Below are positions 26,330 to 35,285 of a stretch of DNA of 64,000 bases, one piece after another; position 1 is the first letter of the stretch, and each line of letters starts with the position of its first letter. The notes under the pieces are model-generated. The model ran no database searches and was not told where the DNA came from. It saw nothing but the letters and a program-made list of their open reading frames with translations. The translations under genes were made by a program, and so were the position numbers. This DNA is from WQUF01 sp031549525 (lineage in GTDB: Bacteria > Bacillota > Clostridia > Clostridiales > Clostridiaceae). The stretch spans positions 1-64,000 of the forward strand of contig JAVBPQ010000060.1 of assembly GCA_031549525.1 (NCBI GenBank), in the 5' to 3' direction.

Positions 26330-27388
26330 TTGGAAAGAATAACTATAAATTCTCACAATCATATTTATGATGTATATATAGGAAAGTCAATTATATCAGA
26401 AATTTTTAATATTCATAAAGAATTTTTAATAAATAAAAAGGTAATAATTATTACAGATAAAAATGTATATAAAATATACCATAAATATATTTTTGACGAG
26501 TTTTGTAAAATAGGATGTGAAAGTAAATTTATTATTTTAGATCCTGGTGAAAATAGCAAGGATTTAGAGAATATATATAGAATTTATAAAGAGTTAATAG
26601 AATTTAAAGTAAAACGAACTGATGTAATTATAGCTTTTGGTGGTGGAGTAGTAGGCGATATTTCAGGTTTTATAGCTTCAACGTATCTTAGAGGAGTAGA
26701 TTATGTACAAATCCCAACAACATTATTGTCACAAGTAGATTCAAGTATTGGAGGAAAAGTAGCTGTAAACTTTATGAAGATTAAAAATGTAGTAGGAAGT
26801 TTTTATAATCCTCGCTTTGTGATAATAGACATAGATCTATTATCTACATTAAGAAAAGAACAAATAATTGACGGATTAGGTGAAATAATAAAGTATTCTT
26901 TTATAAGCGATGAAGGTTTAATACAAACTCTTGAAGAGCATGATCTTAATACAATTAAAGATTGCTTTTTAAAGATCATCATCGATTGTATTAAGATTAA
27001 AAAATATTACGTTGAAAAAGATCCATACGATTTAAATGAAAGAAAGATTTTAAATTTTGGTCATACTTTTGCACATGCAATGGAAAGCTATTTAGGGTAT
27101 GAAAATATTTCCCATGGTATGGCAGTTGGATTCGGAATTTACATATTGTTAAAAAACTGCAATGCTTTAGGAATTATAAGCTGTAGTTTATTTAAGAGAT
27201 GTTTAAATTTACTTAATAAATATAATGTTTTAAGACAGGAAGGATTAGACACAAAGCATATTTTAGATTATGCATATAAAGATAAAAAATCAAGCAATAA
27301 AGAAATAGATATTATTTTGCTTCATGATATTGGCAAACCATATATTAAACGAATTGGACTTGATGAATTAAATATTTATTTAAGCTAA
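26330..27388 (+). CDS. aroB: 3-dehydroquinate synthase
   Basis: Second shikimate step, a zinc and NAD-dependent cyclisation. Seen: FGGGVVGDISGFIASTYLRG, PTTLLSQVDSSIGGKVAVN and FGHTFAHAME with metal-binding histidines. The frame is open from a GTG at 26321, but AGAGGTG at 26317-26323 is spaced correctly for the TTG at 26330, which also gives the usual N terminus. It follows aroF after 13 bases. Confidence 0.95.
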   Translation: MERITINSHNHIYDVYIGKSIISEIFNIHKEFLINKKVIIITDKNVYKIYHKYIFDEFCKIGCESKFIILDPGENSKDLENIYRIYKELIEFKVKRTDVIIAFGGGVVGDISGFIASTYLRGVDYVQIPTTLLSQVDSSIGGKVAVNFMKIKNVVGSFYNPRFVIIDIDLLSTLRKEQIIDGLGEIIKYSFISDEGLIQTLEEHDLNTIKDCFLKIIIDCIKIKKYYVEKDPYDLNERKILNFGHTFAHAMESYLGYENISHGMAVGFGIYILLKNCNALGIISCSLFKRCLNLLNKYNVLRQEGLDTKHILDYAYKDKKSSNKEIDIILLHDIGKPYIKRIGLDELNIYLS

Positions 27389-27406
27389 GAAATGGAGGGG
27401 AATTGT

Positions 27407-28687
27407 TTGAAGGTCATAAAGATTACACCATCAAAGTTAAGAGGTGAAATTGCGCTACCTTCATCAAAAAGTTTATGCCATAGAGTTATTACTGCATCTG
27501 CACTTTCAAAAGATGTAAGTACAATTTTTAATACGACTATGTCTGATGATATACGAGCGACCTGCGCAGCTCTTAAAGTGTTAGGAGCAAAGATCGATTC
27601 TTATGAAAATACGTTAAACGTAAAGGGTGTAAATGTAAAAAATTTAAATAGCAATTGTACAATTGACTGCAATGAGAGTGCCACGACTTTAAGATTTCTT
27701 ATTCCAATTGCCTTATTAAATTGTAAGGAAATTACTTTTAAGGGCAAATATTCACTTATGAAGAGAAGTATTGAACCTTATTTTGAGATATTAGATAGAT
27801 GTAAAATAAGCTATGAATGTAGCGATGAGAGAGATAAGATTAAATTTAGAGGACAGCTAAAGCCTGGAGATTACAAAATAAGAGGAGATGTAAGCTCTCA
27901 ATTTATATCAGGACTTTTATATGCGCTTCCCCTTTTAAATGGGAATTCTTCAATTGAGATAATAGATAAATACGAATCTATAGGATATGTAGATTTAACT
28001 TTAGATGTCTTAAATAGCTTTGGAATTAAAATTAAAAAAGATGGAGATAGAAAATTCTATATAAAAGGCAATCAAGAATATAAAGCTACAGAGTATGTGG
28101 TAGAAGGCGATGCTTCAAATGGTGCATTTTATCTGTGCGGCGGACTCCTTGGAGAGGAAGTTAAGTGCATACTTTTAAATCCTTATAGTATTCAACCTGA
28201 TATAAAGATATTGGATATAATAAAGAGCATGGGTGGGAAAATAGAAATTAAAGACAGTATAAAGACCTTTGAATCTAAATTGCATGGTATAACGCTAGAT
28301 ATGAGCAATTGTATAGACTTAGCACCTATAGTTGCAGTTTTAGGATGTGTTGCAGAAGGGAATACACTCATCACAAATATCTCAAGGCTTAGATATAAAG
28401 AGTGTGATAGGCTTAAAGCACTTTCCACAGAGCTATCAAAAATTGGAGCAGAAATATATGAAGGAAAGGATTATTTAAAAATAGTAGGAAAGGACTATTT
28501 AAATGGTGGGGAAGTAGATTCATGGGGAGATCATAGGATGGCTATGAGCCTTGCTATAGCATCTATAAAATGCAAAAACGATTTGCTAATAAATGGCGCA
28601 GAATCAGTGAACAAATCCTACCCTCATTTTTTCAAAGATTTTCAAACCCTAGGAGGTATCATAAATGAGTGGAGTGTGGGGGAATAG
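27407..28687 (+). CDS. aroA: 3-phosphoshikimate 1-carboxyvinyltransferase (EPSP synthase)
   Basis: Sixth shikimate step. Seen: LPSSKSLCHRVITASAL, ESATTLRFLIPIAL, DVSSQFISGLLYALP, a central EGDASNGAFYL, and C-terminal RLRYKECDR and DSWGDHRMAMSLAI. An upstream in-frame ATG at 27392 is part of the ribosome binding site region; GGAGGGG at 27394-27400 directs initiation at the TTG at 27407. The gene overlaps aroC by 23 bases. The LRFL motif alone does not show whether it is class I or II. Confidence 0.95.
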   Translation: MKVIKITPSKLRGEIALPSSKSLCHRVITASALSKDVSTIFNTTMSDDIRATCAALKVLGAKIDSYENTLNVKGVNVKNLNSNCTIDCNESATTLRFLIPIALLNCKEITFKGKYSLMKRSIEPYFEILDRCKISYECSDERDKIKFRGQLKPGDYKIRGDVSSQFISGLLYALPLLNGNSSIEIIDKYESIGYVDLTLDVLNSFGIKIKKDGDRKFYIKGNQEYKATEYVVEGDASNGAFYLCGGLLGEEVKCILLNPYSIQPDIKILDIIKSMGGKIEIKDSIKTFESKLHGITLDMSNCIDLAPIVAVLGCVAEGNTLITNISRLRYKECDRLKALSTELSKIGAEIYEGKDYLKIVGKDYLNGGEVDSWGDHRMAMSLAIASIKCKNDLLINGAESVNKSYPHFFKDFQTLGGIINEWSVGE

Positions 28688-29741
28688 AATAAAATATTCT
28701 ATTTTTGGCGAATCTCATGGGAACAAAATAGGCATTACCATACATGGATTGCCTGCAGGGATTTTAATAGATTTTTGCAAGATAGATAATGATTTAAGAA
28801 GAAGAAGTTCTATGGGCAAGTTTTATGCAACAGATAGAAAAGAGATGGATGAATATAAAATTATAAGTGGATTTTTAAATGGATATACCACTGGTGCACC
28901 TCTCACTGTTCTATTTGAAAACAAAGATATAAGGCAAAAGGACTATAGTTTGCTAGACGAGTTATTTAGACCAGGGCATTCAGATTATTCTGCATTTATT
29001 AAATATAAAAATTTTAATGATAAAGCTGGAGGAGGGCATTTTTCTGGGAGGATAACTGCCTCCTTAGTTTTTGCAGGCGCAATTGCAAAGCAGCTTTTAG
29101 GCGGGATAACCATAGTATCGCATATCTTGTCTATAGGAGATATACAAGATATAAGCTTACTGAATTTAGAAATTACTGAAGATATTTTGTATGAGTATTT
29201 AAAGAAAGATTTTCCTGTATCTTCTTTAGAAGTAGAGGAAAAAATGTTAGATAAAATATTAAGAGCAAAAGGTGAAGGTGATTCAGTAGGAGGAGTTATT
29301 GAAACCATAATCTATGGTATTCCTGCTGGTATTGGAGAGCCTTTTTTTAATTCTGTAGAGAGCACAATTTCATCACTAGTTTTTTCAATACCTGCTATTA
29401 AAGGCATTGAATTTGGCATGGGATTTGATATAACAAAATTAACAGGGAAATTTGCTAATGATGAGATGAAGATAGAAGATGAAAAGTTTAAATTTTGTTC
29501 AAACAATAATGGCGGTATTCTTGGAGGTATATCAAATGGAATGCCAATAGTATTTAAAGTTGCAGTTAAACCTACATCTTCCATAAGCATTCCACAAAAA
29601 ACTATAAATTATAAAATAAATGAAAATGCTACAATAGAACTCTCAGGAAGGCATGATCCATGCATTGTACCACGAGCTGTTGTTGTAGTTGAATCTGTTT
29701 CTGCTATGTCAATATTAGATTTAATAGGGGGATTTAATTGA
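28665..29741 (+). CDS. aroC: Chorismate synthase
   Basis: Converts EPSP to chorismate using reduced FMN. Seen: GNRIKYSIFGESHG at the N terminus, RPGHSDYSAFIKY, GGGHFSGRITA with a catalytic histidine, FEFGMGFD-like segment, and the C-terminal SGRHDPCIVPRAVVVVES. The ATG is preceded by TAGGAGG inside aroA. No flavin reductase domain is fused, so the enzyme needs reduced FMN from elsewhere. Confidence 0.96.
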   Translation: MSGVWGNRIKYSIFGESHGNKIGITIHGLPAGILIDFCKIDNDLRRRSSMGKFYATDRKEMDEYKIISGFLNGYTTGAPLTVLFENKDIRQKDYSLLDELFRPGHSDYSAFIKYKNFNDKAGGGHFSGRITASLVFAGAIAKQLLGGITIVSHILSIGDIQDISLLNLEITEDILYEYLKKDFPVSSLEVEEKMLDKILRAKGEGDSVGGVIETIIYGIPAGIGEPFFNSVESTISSLVFSIPAIKGIEFGMGFDITKLTGKFANDEMKIEDEKFKFCSNNNGGILGGISNGMPIVFKVAVKPTSSISIPQKTINYKINENATIELSGRHDPCIVPRAVVVVESVSAMSILDLIGGFN

Positions 29742-30004
29742 AAGAATTAGATTGTTTAAGAAAATCCATAGATGATCTAGATGAAACCATTGTGAGCTTA
29801 ATAGAAAATAGACTTTCACTCTCTAAAGAAATAAGCTTAATAAAGAAAAAATATGGTTATTTGACTTATGATAAAAAAAGAGAAGAAGAAGTTTTGAGGA
29901 GAGTTGTTAATCTATTAAAAGATAGAGATTTTGAAGCTAATATTGTAAATATATATAACTCTATAATGGATGAGAGCAAAAAAGTTCAAAATAGGAGGAA
30001 ATGA
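29738..30004 (+). CDS. Chorismate mutase (AroQ class, monofunctional)
   Basis: Rearranges chorismate to prephenate for phenylalanine and tyrosine. The 88-residue protein is a stand-alone AroQ-type helical domain: LRKSIDDLDETIVSLIENRL, then SKEISLIKKKYG and the second long helix. Active-site Arg and Lys positions are present. Starts at a TTG overlapping the aroC stop by 4 bases, so it is translationally coupled. No prephenate dehydratase or dehydrogenase gene accompanies it here. Confidence 0.88.
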   Translation: MKELDCLRKSIDDLDETIVSLIENRLSLSKEISLIKKKYGYLTYDKKREEEVLRRVVNLLKDRDFEANIVNIYNSIMDESKKVQNRRK

Positions 30005-30005
30005 A

Positions 30006-30794
30006 ATGAAGTTTGGACTTGTTGGAAAGACCTTAACCCATTCTCTTTCGCCTAAACTTCATAGGATAATATTGGATATAATAAAAAAAAATGGTCAATA
30101 CTTAATATTAGAAAGAGAAGAAGATGAAATTGAAAGTACCATAAAAAATTGCAAAAATGAAGGATATAAAGGGCTTAATATTACAATACCTTATAAAGCT
30201 CACATAATTAAATATCTTGATAAACTAAGTTATGAAGCTTGTAGCATTGGCGCTGTGAACACTGTAAAATTTACAGATAATGAAGTAATAGGCTTTAATA
30301 CTGATCTTGAAGGATTTAAAGAGAGCATAATAAGAAATAATATACCTTGGAGTGGAATTAAGGTCTTAATTTTAGGTACAGGGGGTGCATCAAAAGCTGT
30401 CAGTGCATTTTTTGAACTTAATAAAGAAAATAAAATATATTTTGCTTCACAGAGTAAAATTAAGGATGATGTCCTTTCTTACGATATGTTAAAAGACTTA
30501 TCTAATATGGACATCATAGTAAACTGTACTCCCTGTGGGATGTTCCCTCATATAGAAGAGATGCCTGTAACTAAAGATATACTAAAAAAATTTAAATATG
30601 CGGTAGATTTAATTTATAATCCTAAAGATACTCTGTTTCTAAGGTGCGCAAACAAGCTAGGTCTTAAATGTTTAAATGGGCTTGATATGCTCATATATCA
30701 AGGGATTAAAGCTCAAGAAATATGGAATGAAATTGAAATAGAAAAAGGTTTGGTAGATGAAATAATTAAATTATTTAAAAAGGAAATAGTATGA
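30006..30794 (+). CDS. aroE: Shikimate dehydrogenase
   Basis: Reduces 3-dehydroshikimate with NADPH. Seen: LTHSLSPKLHR for substrate binding, NITIPYK with the catalytic lysine, AVNTVKF, FNTDLEGF, the nucleotide loop ILGTGGASKAV, and VNCTPCGMFP. The frame extends 12 codons upstream, but AGGAGG at 29993-29998 fixes the ATG at 30006. Its end overlaps aroK by 4 bases. Confidence 0.95.
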   Translation: MKFGLVGKTLTHSLSPKLHRIILDIIKKNGQYLILEREEDEIESTIKNCKNEGYKGLNITIPYKAHIIKYLDKLSYEACSIGAVNTVKFTDNEVIGFNTDLEGFKESIIRNNIPWSGIKVLILGTGGASKAVSAFFELNKENKIYFASQSKIKDDVLSYDMLKDLSNMDIIVNCTPCGMFPHIEEMPVTKDILKKFKYAVDLIYNPKDTLFLRCANKLGLKCLNGLDMLIYQGIKAQEIWNEIEIEKGLVDEIIKLFKKEIV

Positions 30795-31309
30795 AAAATA
30801 TATATATCATTGGAATGCCTAATTCAGGAAAGACCACTATTGGAAAGATGGTCTCTTTAGATTTAAATATAAGATTTATAGATTTAGATGAATATATAGA
30901 AGAAAATACAAAGAGTTCTATTTCAGAGCTTTTTTGCTTTGGAGAAGAATATTTTAGAAAAGTTGAAACAGCATATTTAAAAGAGGTGTCTAAGCTTAAA
31001 GATAGCATGGTTTCTACAGGTGGCGGAATAATTATAAAGGATGAAAACTTAAATATATTGAGAAAAGGTGTGGTTATTTTCATCGATAGACCTATTGAAA
31101 TGTTAAAGATGAATTTAGCTTTAAATAATAGACCATTATTTAAAAATGGTATTAAGACTATTGAAGATTTATACAATGAGAGATATGATATCTATTTAAA
31201 AAATTGCCATCATCATTTAATAAATGATGATTCTATAGTTAAAATTGCAGAGGAAATAAAAAAAATAGTGAGGAAAAGAATTGAAAGTATTAGTAATCAA
31301 TGGACCTAA
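30791..31309 (+). CDS. aroK: Shikimate kinase
   Basis: Phosphorylates shikimate with ATP. The 172 residues show the Walker A GMPNSGKTTIGK, IDLDEYIEE for shikimate binding, the EEYFRKVE segment, VSTGGGIII, and the LID region NNRPLF. It starts in ATGA overlap with aroE and itself overlaps the next gene by 29 bases. Confidence 0.95.
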   Translation: MKNIYIIGMPNSGKTTIGKMVSLDLNIRFIDLDEYIEENTKSSISELFCFGEEYFRKVETAYLKEVSKLKDSMVSTGGGIIIKDENLNILRKGVVIFIDRPIEMLKMNLALNNRPLFKNGIKTIEDLYNERYDIYLKNCHHHLINDDSIVKIAEEIKKIVRKRIESISNQWT

Positions 31310-31715
31310 TATAAATATGCTTGGTGTGCGTGAGAGAAATATATATGGAGATGAAAGCTATGAAGCTTTAATTTTTAAGATAAAAGAGTGGAGTAAAATT
31401 TTAAATATACATACTGAAATTTTTCACTCAAATAGCGAAGGTTGCATAATAGATAAGATTCAGGAATCTTATGGCATATATGATGGAATGATTATAAATC
31501 CTGGGGCATATACTCACTATAGCATTGCAATCCTTGATGCTTTAAAATCAATTGAAATACCAATTGTGGAAGTCCATATTTCTAACATCCATAAAAGAGA
31601 AGAGTTTAGAAAAAAATCTGTGACTGCAGAAGGTGCAATGGGCATTATATCAGGATTTGGTCAATATAGTTATAAACTAGCTTTAGAAGCATTGATCAAT
31701 TTTAAAAACATATAG
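31281..31715 (+). CDS. aroQ: 3-dehydroquinate dehydratase, type II
   Basis: Third shikimate step, dehydrating 3-dehydroquinate. The 144-residue dodecamer-type enzyme shows VINGPNINMLGVRE, the catalytic Tyr in IYGDESYE, HSNSEG, INPGAYTHYS and EVHISNIHKREEFR. It starts at a TTG with TGAGGAAAAG just upstream, inside aroK. This closes the operon: all seven enzymes from DAHP to chorismate plus chorismate mutase are encoded in order without gaps. Confidence 0.95.
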   Translation: MKVLVINGPNINMLGVRERNIYGDESYEALIFKIKEWSKILNIHTEIFHSNSEGCIIDKIQESYGIYDGMIINPGAYTHYSIAILDALKSIEIPIVEVHISNIHKREEFRKKSVTAEGAMGIISGFGQYSYKLALEALINFKNI

Positions 31716-31899
31716 ATTCTTTGGAAAATTTAAGTCATTAAATGTAAATCAATATTGTGTACATGAAAAGATTTCATTCAATTTTGATAAAATGTCATGT
31801 TTTTAATAAAAAAATTTTTAAAATTAAATTTAGGTATTTAATTAATTGAAAATATGTATTATTATAGTTAAGTATGATAAATGAAAGGAGTTTTAGTCT

Positions 31900-32514
31900 A
31901 TGATATTACCTAAAAAAATTTTTGTATTTGTAGTTGTTATGTTGACACTTATAATGAGTTCCTGTTCAAATGGAAGTGGCTCTTTAGGCGGTGGTCCAAA
32001 GCCTCTAGTTACAATAACTATGGAAAATGGTGGAGTTATTGAAGTTGAACTTTATCCTGATAAAGCACCTAATACTGTTAACAACTTTATTTCCCTGATA
32101 AATAATAAATTTTATGATGGTTTAACGTTTCATAGGATTGAACCAGGGTTTGTTATTCAAGGTGGAGATCCAGAAGCAAAAGGTACAGGAGGTCCTGGAT
32201 ATAGGATAAAAGGTGAATTTTCAGATAATGGATTTGGCAAAAATGATTTGGAGCATACTGCAGGTGTTATTTCTATGGCAAGACAAAATGAGCCGCTTGA
32301 TTCTGCAGGAAGTCAGTTTTTTATAATGCTTCAAGATAATTCTTATTTAGATGGAAAGTATGCGGCTTTTGGAAAGGTAGTTAAAGGTACAGATGTGATT
32401 AATAAGATGGTAGAAGACTATCAAGCAAAATCTAATACTGATTATGCAAAGATGAAAACTGTAACTGTAAACACATATGGAGTTAATTATCCTGAACCTG
32501 AAAAAATTAAATAA
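31900..32514 (+). CDS. Cyclophilin-type peptidyl-prolyl isomerase, lipoprotein
   Basis: A 204-residue secreted foldase. Seen: a lipoprotein signal (KKIFVFVVVMLTLIMSSC, lipobox cysteine near residue 22), a short linker, and a complete cyclophilin domain with FYDGLTFHRIEPGFVIQGGD, GFGKNDLEHTAGVISMAR and GSQFFIML. It is anchored to the outer face of the membrane and probably assists folding of exported proteins. AAAGGAG precedes the ATG. Confidence 0.93.
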   Translation: MILPKKIFVFVVVMLTLIMSSCSNGSGSLGGGPKPLVTITMENGGVIEVELYPDKAPNTVNNFISLINNKFYDGLTFHRIEPGFVIQGGDPEAKGTGGPGYRIKGEFSDNGFGKNDLEHTAGVISMARQNEPLDSAGSQFFIMLQDNSYLDGKYAAFGKVVKGTDVINKMVEDYQAKSNTDYAKMKTVTVNTYGVNYPEPEKIK

Positions 32515-32662
32515 CTTGTTAATATGATTACTTTTCTTAGCTTTATATACATAATAAGGTAATATTTTAATAAAATTTATATTGATTTAATTTAATAAAT
32601 GAGCTATATTAGATTTACAAATATTGGAAATTTATTATTGATATAAGCTAGGAGGATTAAAA

Positions 32663-33304
32663 ATGGATAATGCACAGGAAAAAGTGTATAGCATTGGGGC
32701 TGTCTGTGAGGAGATTAAAAAAAGAGGATATAAAGATTTTGAAAATCACAACTTAAGATATTTAGAGAAAGTTTTAAAAGATCTAATAACCATAAGAAGA
32801 GATCAATATTTTAATAGAATTTACTATATAGATGACATAAATAAAATAGAAAAAATATTAAATTTAAAAGAACAAGGATTAAACTATAACGCTATAAAGA
32901 GTGTTCTTACATCAGAAGATAACAAAGAAACAAACTCTAAGATATTAGATGATGTTGAAATTTCTTATAAAGAAGAATTAGCATTTGAAGAGGTTGAATT
33001 TTCTGAAAATGAAAAAGAGGATACATCAATTCAAGTCAAAAACGGTTATGTAGATGAATTTAAAAATGTAATGCACAATATCATATTTTCTGGAATTGAA
33101 ACTTCTATAGCTCCTAAAATTGAAGAAATAAAGAGTGAGATTTTTAAATTACATGATCAAAATACGGATTTAAAACTTGTACTTGAAAATCAGCAAAATA
33201 ATCATTTTAAAGCATTAGATGAAAAGCTTATGAAGTGGAGACAAGAATCATTTTATGAAAATAATAAGAAAAAAGGCTTTATTAAAAAATTATTTGGAAA
33301 ATAA
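32663..33304 (+). CDS. MerR-like DNA-binding protein with C-terminal coiled coil
   Basis: A 213-residue protein. The N-terminal about 75 residues (VYSIGAVCEEIKKRGY, NLRYLEKVLKDL, YYIDDINKIEKILNLKEQGLN) look like a MerR-type winged helix. A middle acidic stretch leads to a coiled coil (IEEIKSEIFKLHDQNTDLKL) and a basic amphipathic tail (KKKGFIKKLFGK). Similar layouts occur in Firmicute chromosome-anchoring or phage-type regulators. AGGAGG precedes the ATG. Specific role unknown. Confidence 0.65.
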   Translation: MDNAQEKVYSIGAVCEEIKKRGYKDFENHNLRYLEKVLKDLITIRRDQYFNRIYYIDDINKIEKILNLKEQGLNYNAIKSVLTSEDNKETNSKILDDVEISYKEELAFEEVEFSENEKEDTSIQVKNGYVDEFKNVMHNIIFSGIETSIAPKIEEIKSEIFKLHDQNTDLKLVLENQQNNHFKALDEKLMKWRQESFYENNKKKGFIKKLFGK

Positions 33305-33342
33305 TAGAAGTATATTTTAATATTTTAAGAAAAAATAACAAG

Positions 33343-33445
33343 TAAATTCATAAAGCGACCATAGAAAAAGAAGTTATGGTAAACTGAATCAAATACTAGA
33401 ATATGTAAATGTACAGGTTTCCATGGTTTAGCTTTTATGAATTTA
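33343..33445. repeat. Long imperfect inverted repeat with alternative pairing
   Basis: Arms 33343-33362 and 33423-33445 pair over about 18 bp with small bulges, enclosing about 60 bases. The ACCAT at 33358-33362 can pair either with the distal ATGGT at 33423 or with the nearer ATGGT at 33376-33380. It lies upstream of the rex promoter. It may be a structured RNA or a small inverted-repeat element. Confidence 0.45.
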
Positions 33446-33452
33446 TGACTCT

Positions 33453-33480
33453 TTGTCTTTTAATAGATTTATGATATAAT
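33453..33480 (+). promoter_or_regulatory. Probable promoter of rex
   Basis: TTGTCT (33453-33458), a 16-base spacer and a perfect TATAAT (33475-33480) lie about 75 bases before rex. Confidence 0.6.
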
Positions 33481-33555
33481 GTATTATGATTTTCGTATAC
33501 TGTATGTGATCGACAGTTGATAAGTTAATATATTTAAATTTATAAAGGTGATATT

Positions 33556-34182
33556 ATGAATAGAAACAAAAATATTTCGATGGCTGTAATAAGAAGGCTT
33601 CCAAAATATTATAGATCCTTAGAAGGATTATTAAAAAATAATGTTGAGAGAATATCTTCTAAGGAGCTCAGTGAAAAAATAGGATTTACAGCTTCACAAA
33701 TAAGACAAGATTTAAATTGTTTTGGAGATTTTGGGCAGCAAGGATATGGATATAAAGTAAAGGATTTATTTCATGAAATTACTAATATATTAGGAATTAA
33801 CAAGACACATAATATCATAATAATAGGTGCTGGCAATCTAGGACATGCTCTTTCAAATTATGTGTATTCATCAAGATTTGGATTTGAGCTTAGTAGCATT
33901 TTTGATATTGATCCAAATAAAATTGGAAATAAATTAAACGATGTAGAAATATTAGATATTAATATGTTACCCGAATTTGCAAAAAAAAATAAAGTGGATA
34001 TTGCAACAATTTGCACTACTTCAACAAATGCACAGACTGTTTGTGATATTATTACATCTAATGGAATTAAATGTATTTGGAATTTCACTCCAGTTGACCT
34101 AAAGTATGATAATAGTGTAATATGTGAAAATGTTCATTTAATTGATAGCTTAATGACTTTAAGTTATTTGATTAATGAATAA
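33556..34182 (+). CDS. rex: Redox-sensing transcriptional repressor Rex
   Basis: Senses the NADH/NAD ratio and represses fermentation and NADH-oxidising genes. The 208 residues comprise a winged-helix DNA-binding domain (residues 1-80, ISSKELSEKIGFTASQIRQDLNCFGDFGQQGYGY) and a Rossmann domain (IIIGAGNLGHALSNY, FDIDPNKIG). Length and motifs are standard. The tRNA-Arg gene starts 14 bases after its stop codon. Confidence 0.96.
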   Translation: MNRNKNISMAVIRRLPKYYRSLEGLLKNNVERISSKELSEKIGFTASQIRQDLNCFGDFGQQGYGYKVKDLFHEITNILGINKTHNIIIIGAGNLGHALSNYVYSSRFGFELSSIFDIDPNKIGNKLNDVEILDINMLPEFAKKNKVDIATICTTSTNAQTVCDIITSNGIKCIWNFTPVDLKYDNSVICENVHLIDSLMTLSYLINE

Positions 34183-34195
34183 ATTCACAACATAT

Positions 34196-34269
34196 GCACT
34201 TGTAGCTCAGCTGGATAGAGTGGTGGACTTCGAATCCATAGGTCGCAGGTTCGAACCCTGTCAAGTGCA
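34196..34269 (+). tRNA. tRNA-Arg (anticodon TCG)
   Basis: Full cloverleaf: acceptor GCACTTG with CAAGTGC, D arm AGCTCAGCTGGATAGAGT, anticodon stem GTGGA/TCCAT with loop CTTCGAA (anticodon TCG at 34230-34232), and T arm GCAGG-TTCGAAC-CCTGT. The discriminator is A and CCA is not encoded. It reads CGA-type arginine codons. Confidence 0.95.
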
Positions 34270-34305
34270 CTATTTTTAGTAAGTATATATTCAAAGGTTA
34301 AAAAA

Positions 34306-34336
34306 CTGGTACTGCTATGGTGCTACCAGATTTTTT
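34306..34336 (+). terminator. Terminator after the tRNA gene
   Basis: CTGGTA (34306-34311) pairs with TACCAG (34324-34329) and is followed by a T6 run. Confidence 0.7.
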
Positions 34337-34499
34337 ATGTTAAAAATTAAAAATATAGTTGATTTCTATCTTACTTGATATTTTGATATCTTTCTAGTAA
34401 ACTTAATGAGTAATTAGTTAATAATTGGTTTAAATGTGATAAAACTGTTAAAATTAAAAATAATTTAGAGTCTACTATATTTTCGAAGGGGTTATTATT

Positions 34500-35282
34500 G
34501 TGATAAATGAAATAAAAGAGCTCTTTTCACATTATGAATTATTAAAAAATTTAACTATAAAGGATTTAAAATTGAAATATAAAAGTTCTATTTTAGGTTT
34601 TCTATGGTCATTTTTAAATCCCATAATGCAGCTTACTGTATATAGCTTTGTGTTTACATACATATTTCCTAATGATAGCATTAAAAATTTTACTATTTTT
34701 TTAGCTGCAGGGTTATTGCCTTGGATATTCTTTAATACATCAGTAATGATGGCTACATATTCTGTAAATAGTAATTCTAATTTGATTAAAAAGGTTTATT
34801 TTCCCCGTGAAATAATACCAATTTCATCAGTTCTTTTTAACTTCATAAATTTTGTAATATCTGTAGGCGTTTTATTGATATTTTTGATAATATATAATTA
34901 TTTTTCAATATATTTAATATGGCTTCCTTTTTTATTTGTTTTACTTGTTTTATTTACTATAGGATTATCATTAATACTTTCAGCATTAAATGCAAGATAC
35001 AGAGATATACAGCATTTGGTTGAAGTGATATTTTTGCCATGGATGTATATGACACCTATAATTTATTCTAGAGAGCTTTCTAATATTTCGCAAGTTATGA
35101 AAAATTTACTATTGTTAAATCCAATGACTTCAATTATTGAATGCATAAGAAGTGTTACATATGAGAGAACAAATCCAAATTTTAAGGAACTTATCTTATT
35201 TACTATCATTTCTGTCTTAGTGTTTTTAATAGGATTTAAGGTTTTTAAAACACATGAAAAGACGTTTGCAGAGGAGATTTAA
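34500..35282 (+). CDS. ABC-2 type polysaccharide export permease (Wzm/TagG-like)
   Basis: Membrane half of an ABC exporter for a lipid-linked glycan. The 260 residues show the soluble N-terminal KYKSSILGFLWSFLNPIMQL motif typical of Wzm/TagG permeases and six hydrophobic helices. The start is a GTG after GAAGGGG. The ATPase gene follows 3 bases after the stop, so the two form one unit. The substrate is probably a cell-surface glycan rather than teichoic acid, judging by the enzymes downstream. Confidence 0.88.
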   Translation: MINEIKELFSHYELLKNLTIKDLKLKYKSSILGFLWSFLNPIMQLTVYSFVFTYIFPNDSIKNFTIFLAAGLLPWIFFNTSVMMATYSVNSNSNLIKKVYFPREIIPISSVLFNFINFVISVGVLLIFLIIYNYFSIYLIWLPFLFVLLVLFTIGLSLILSALNARYRDIQHLVEVIFLPWMYMTPIIYSRELSNISQVMKNLLLLNPMTSIIECIRSVTYERTNPNFKELILFTIISVLVFLIGFKVFKTHEKTFAEEI

Positions 35283-35285
35283 GAG

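Noticed and set aside
30775..31176. 133-codon minus-strand frame over aroK
   Set aside because: Antisense shadow of a well-conserved shikimate kinase; no start signal.
32515..32530. Rex operator near 32520
   Set aside because: Only a half site (TTGTTAA) without the inverted partner.
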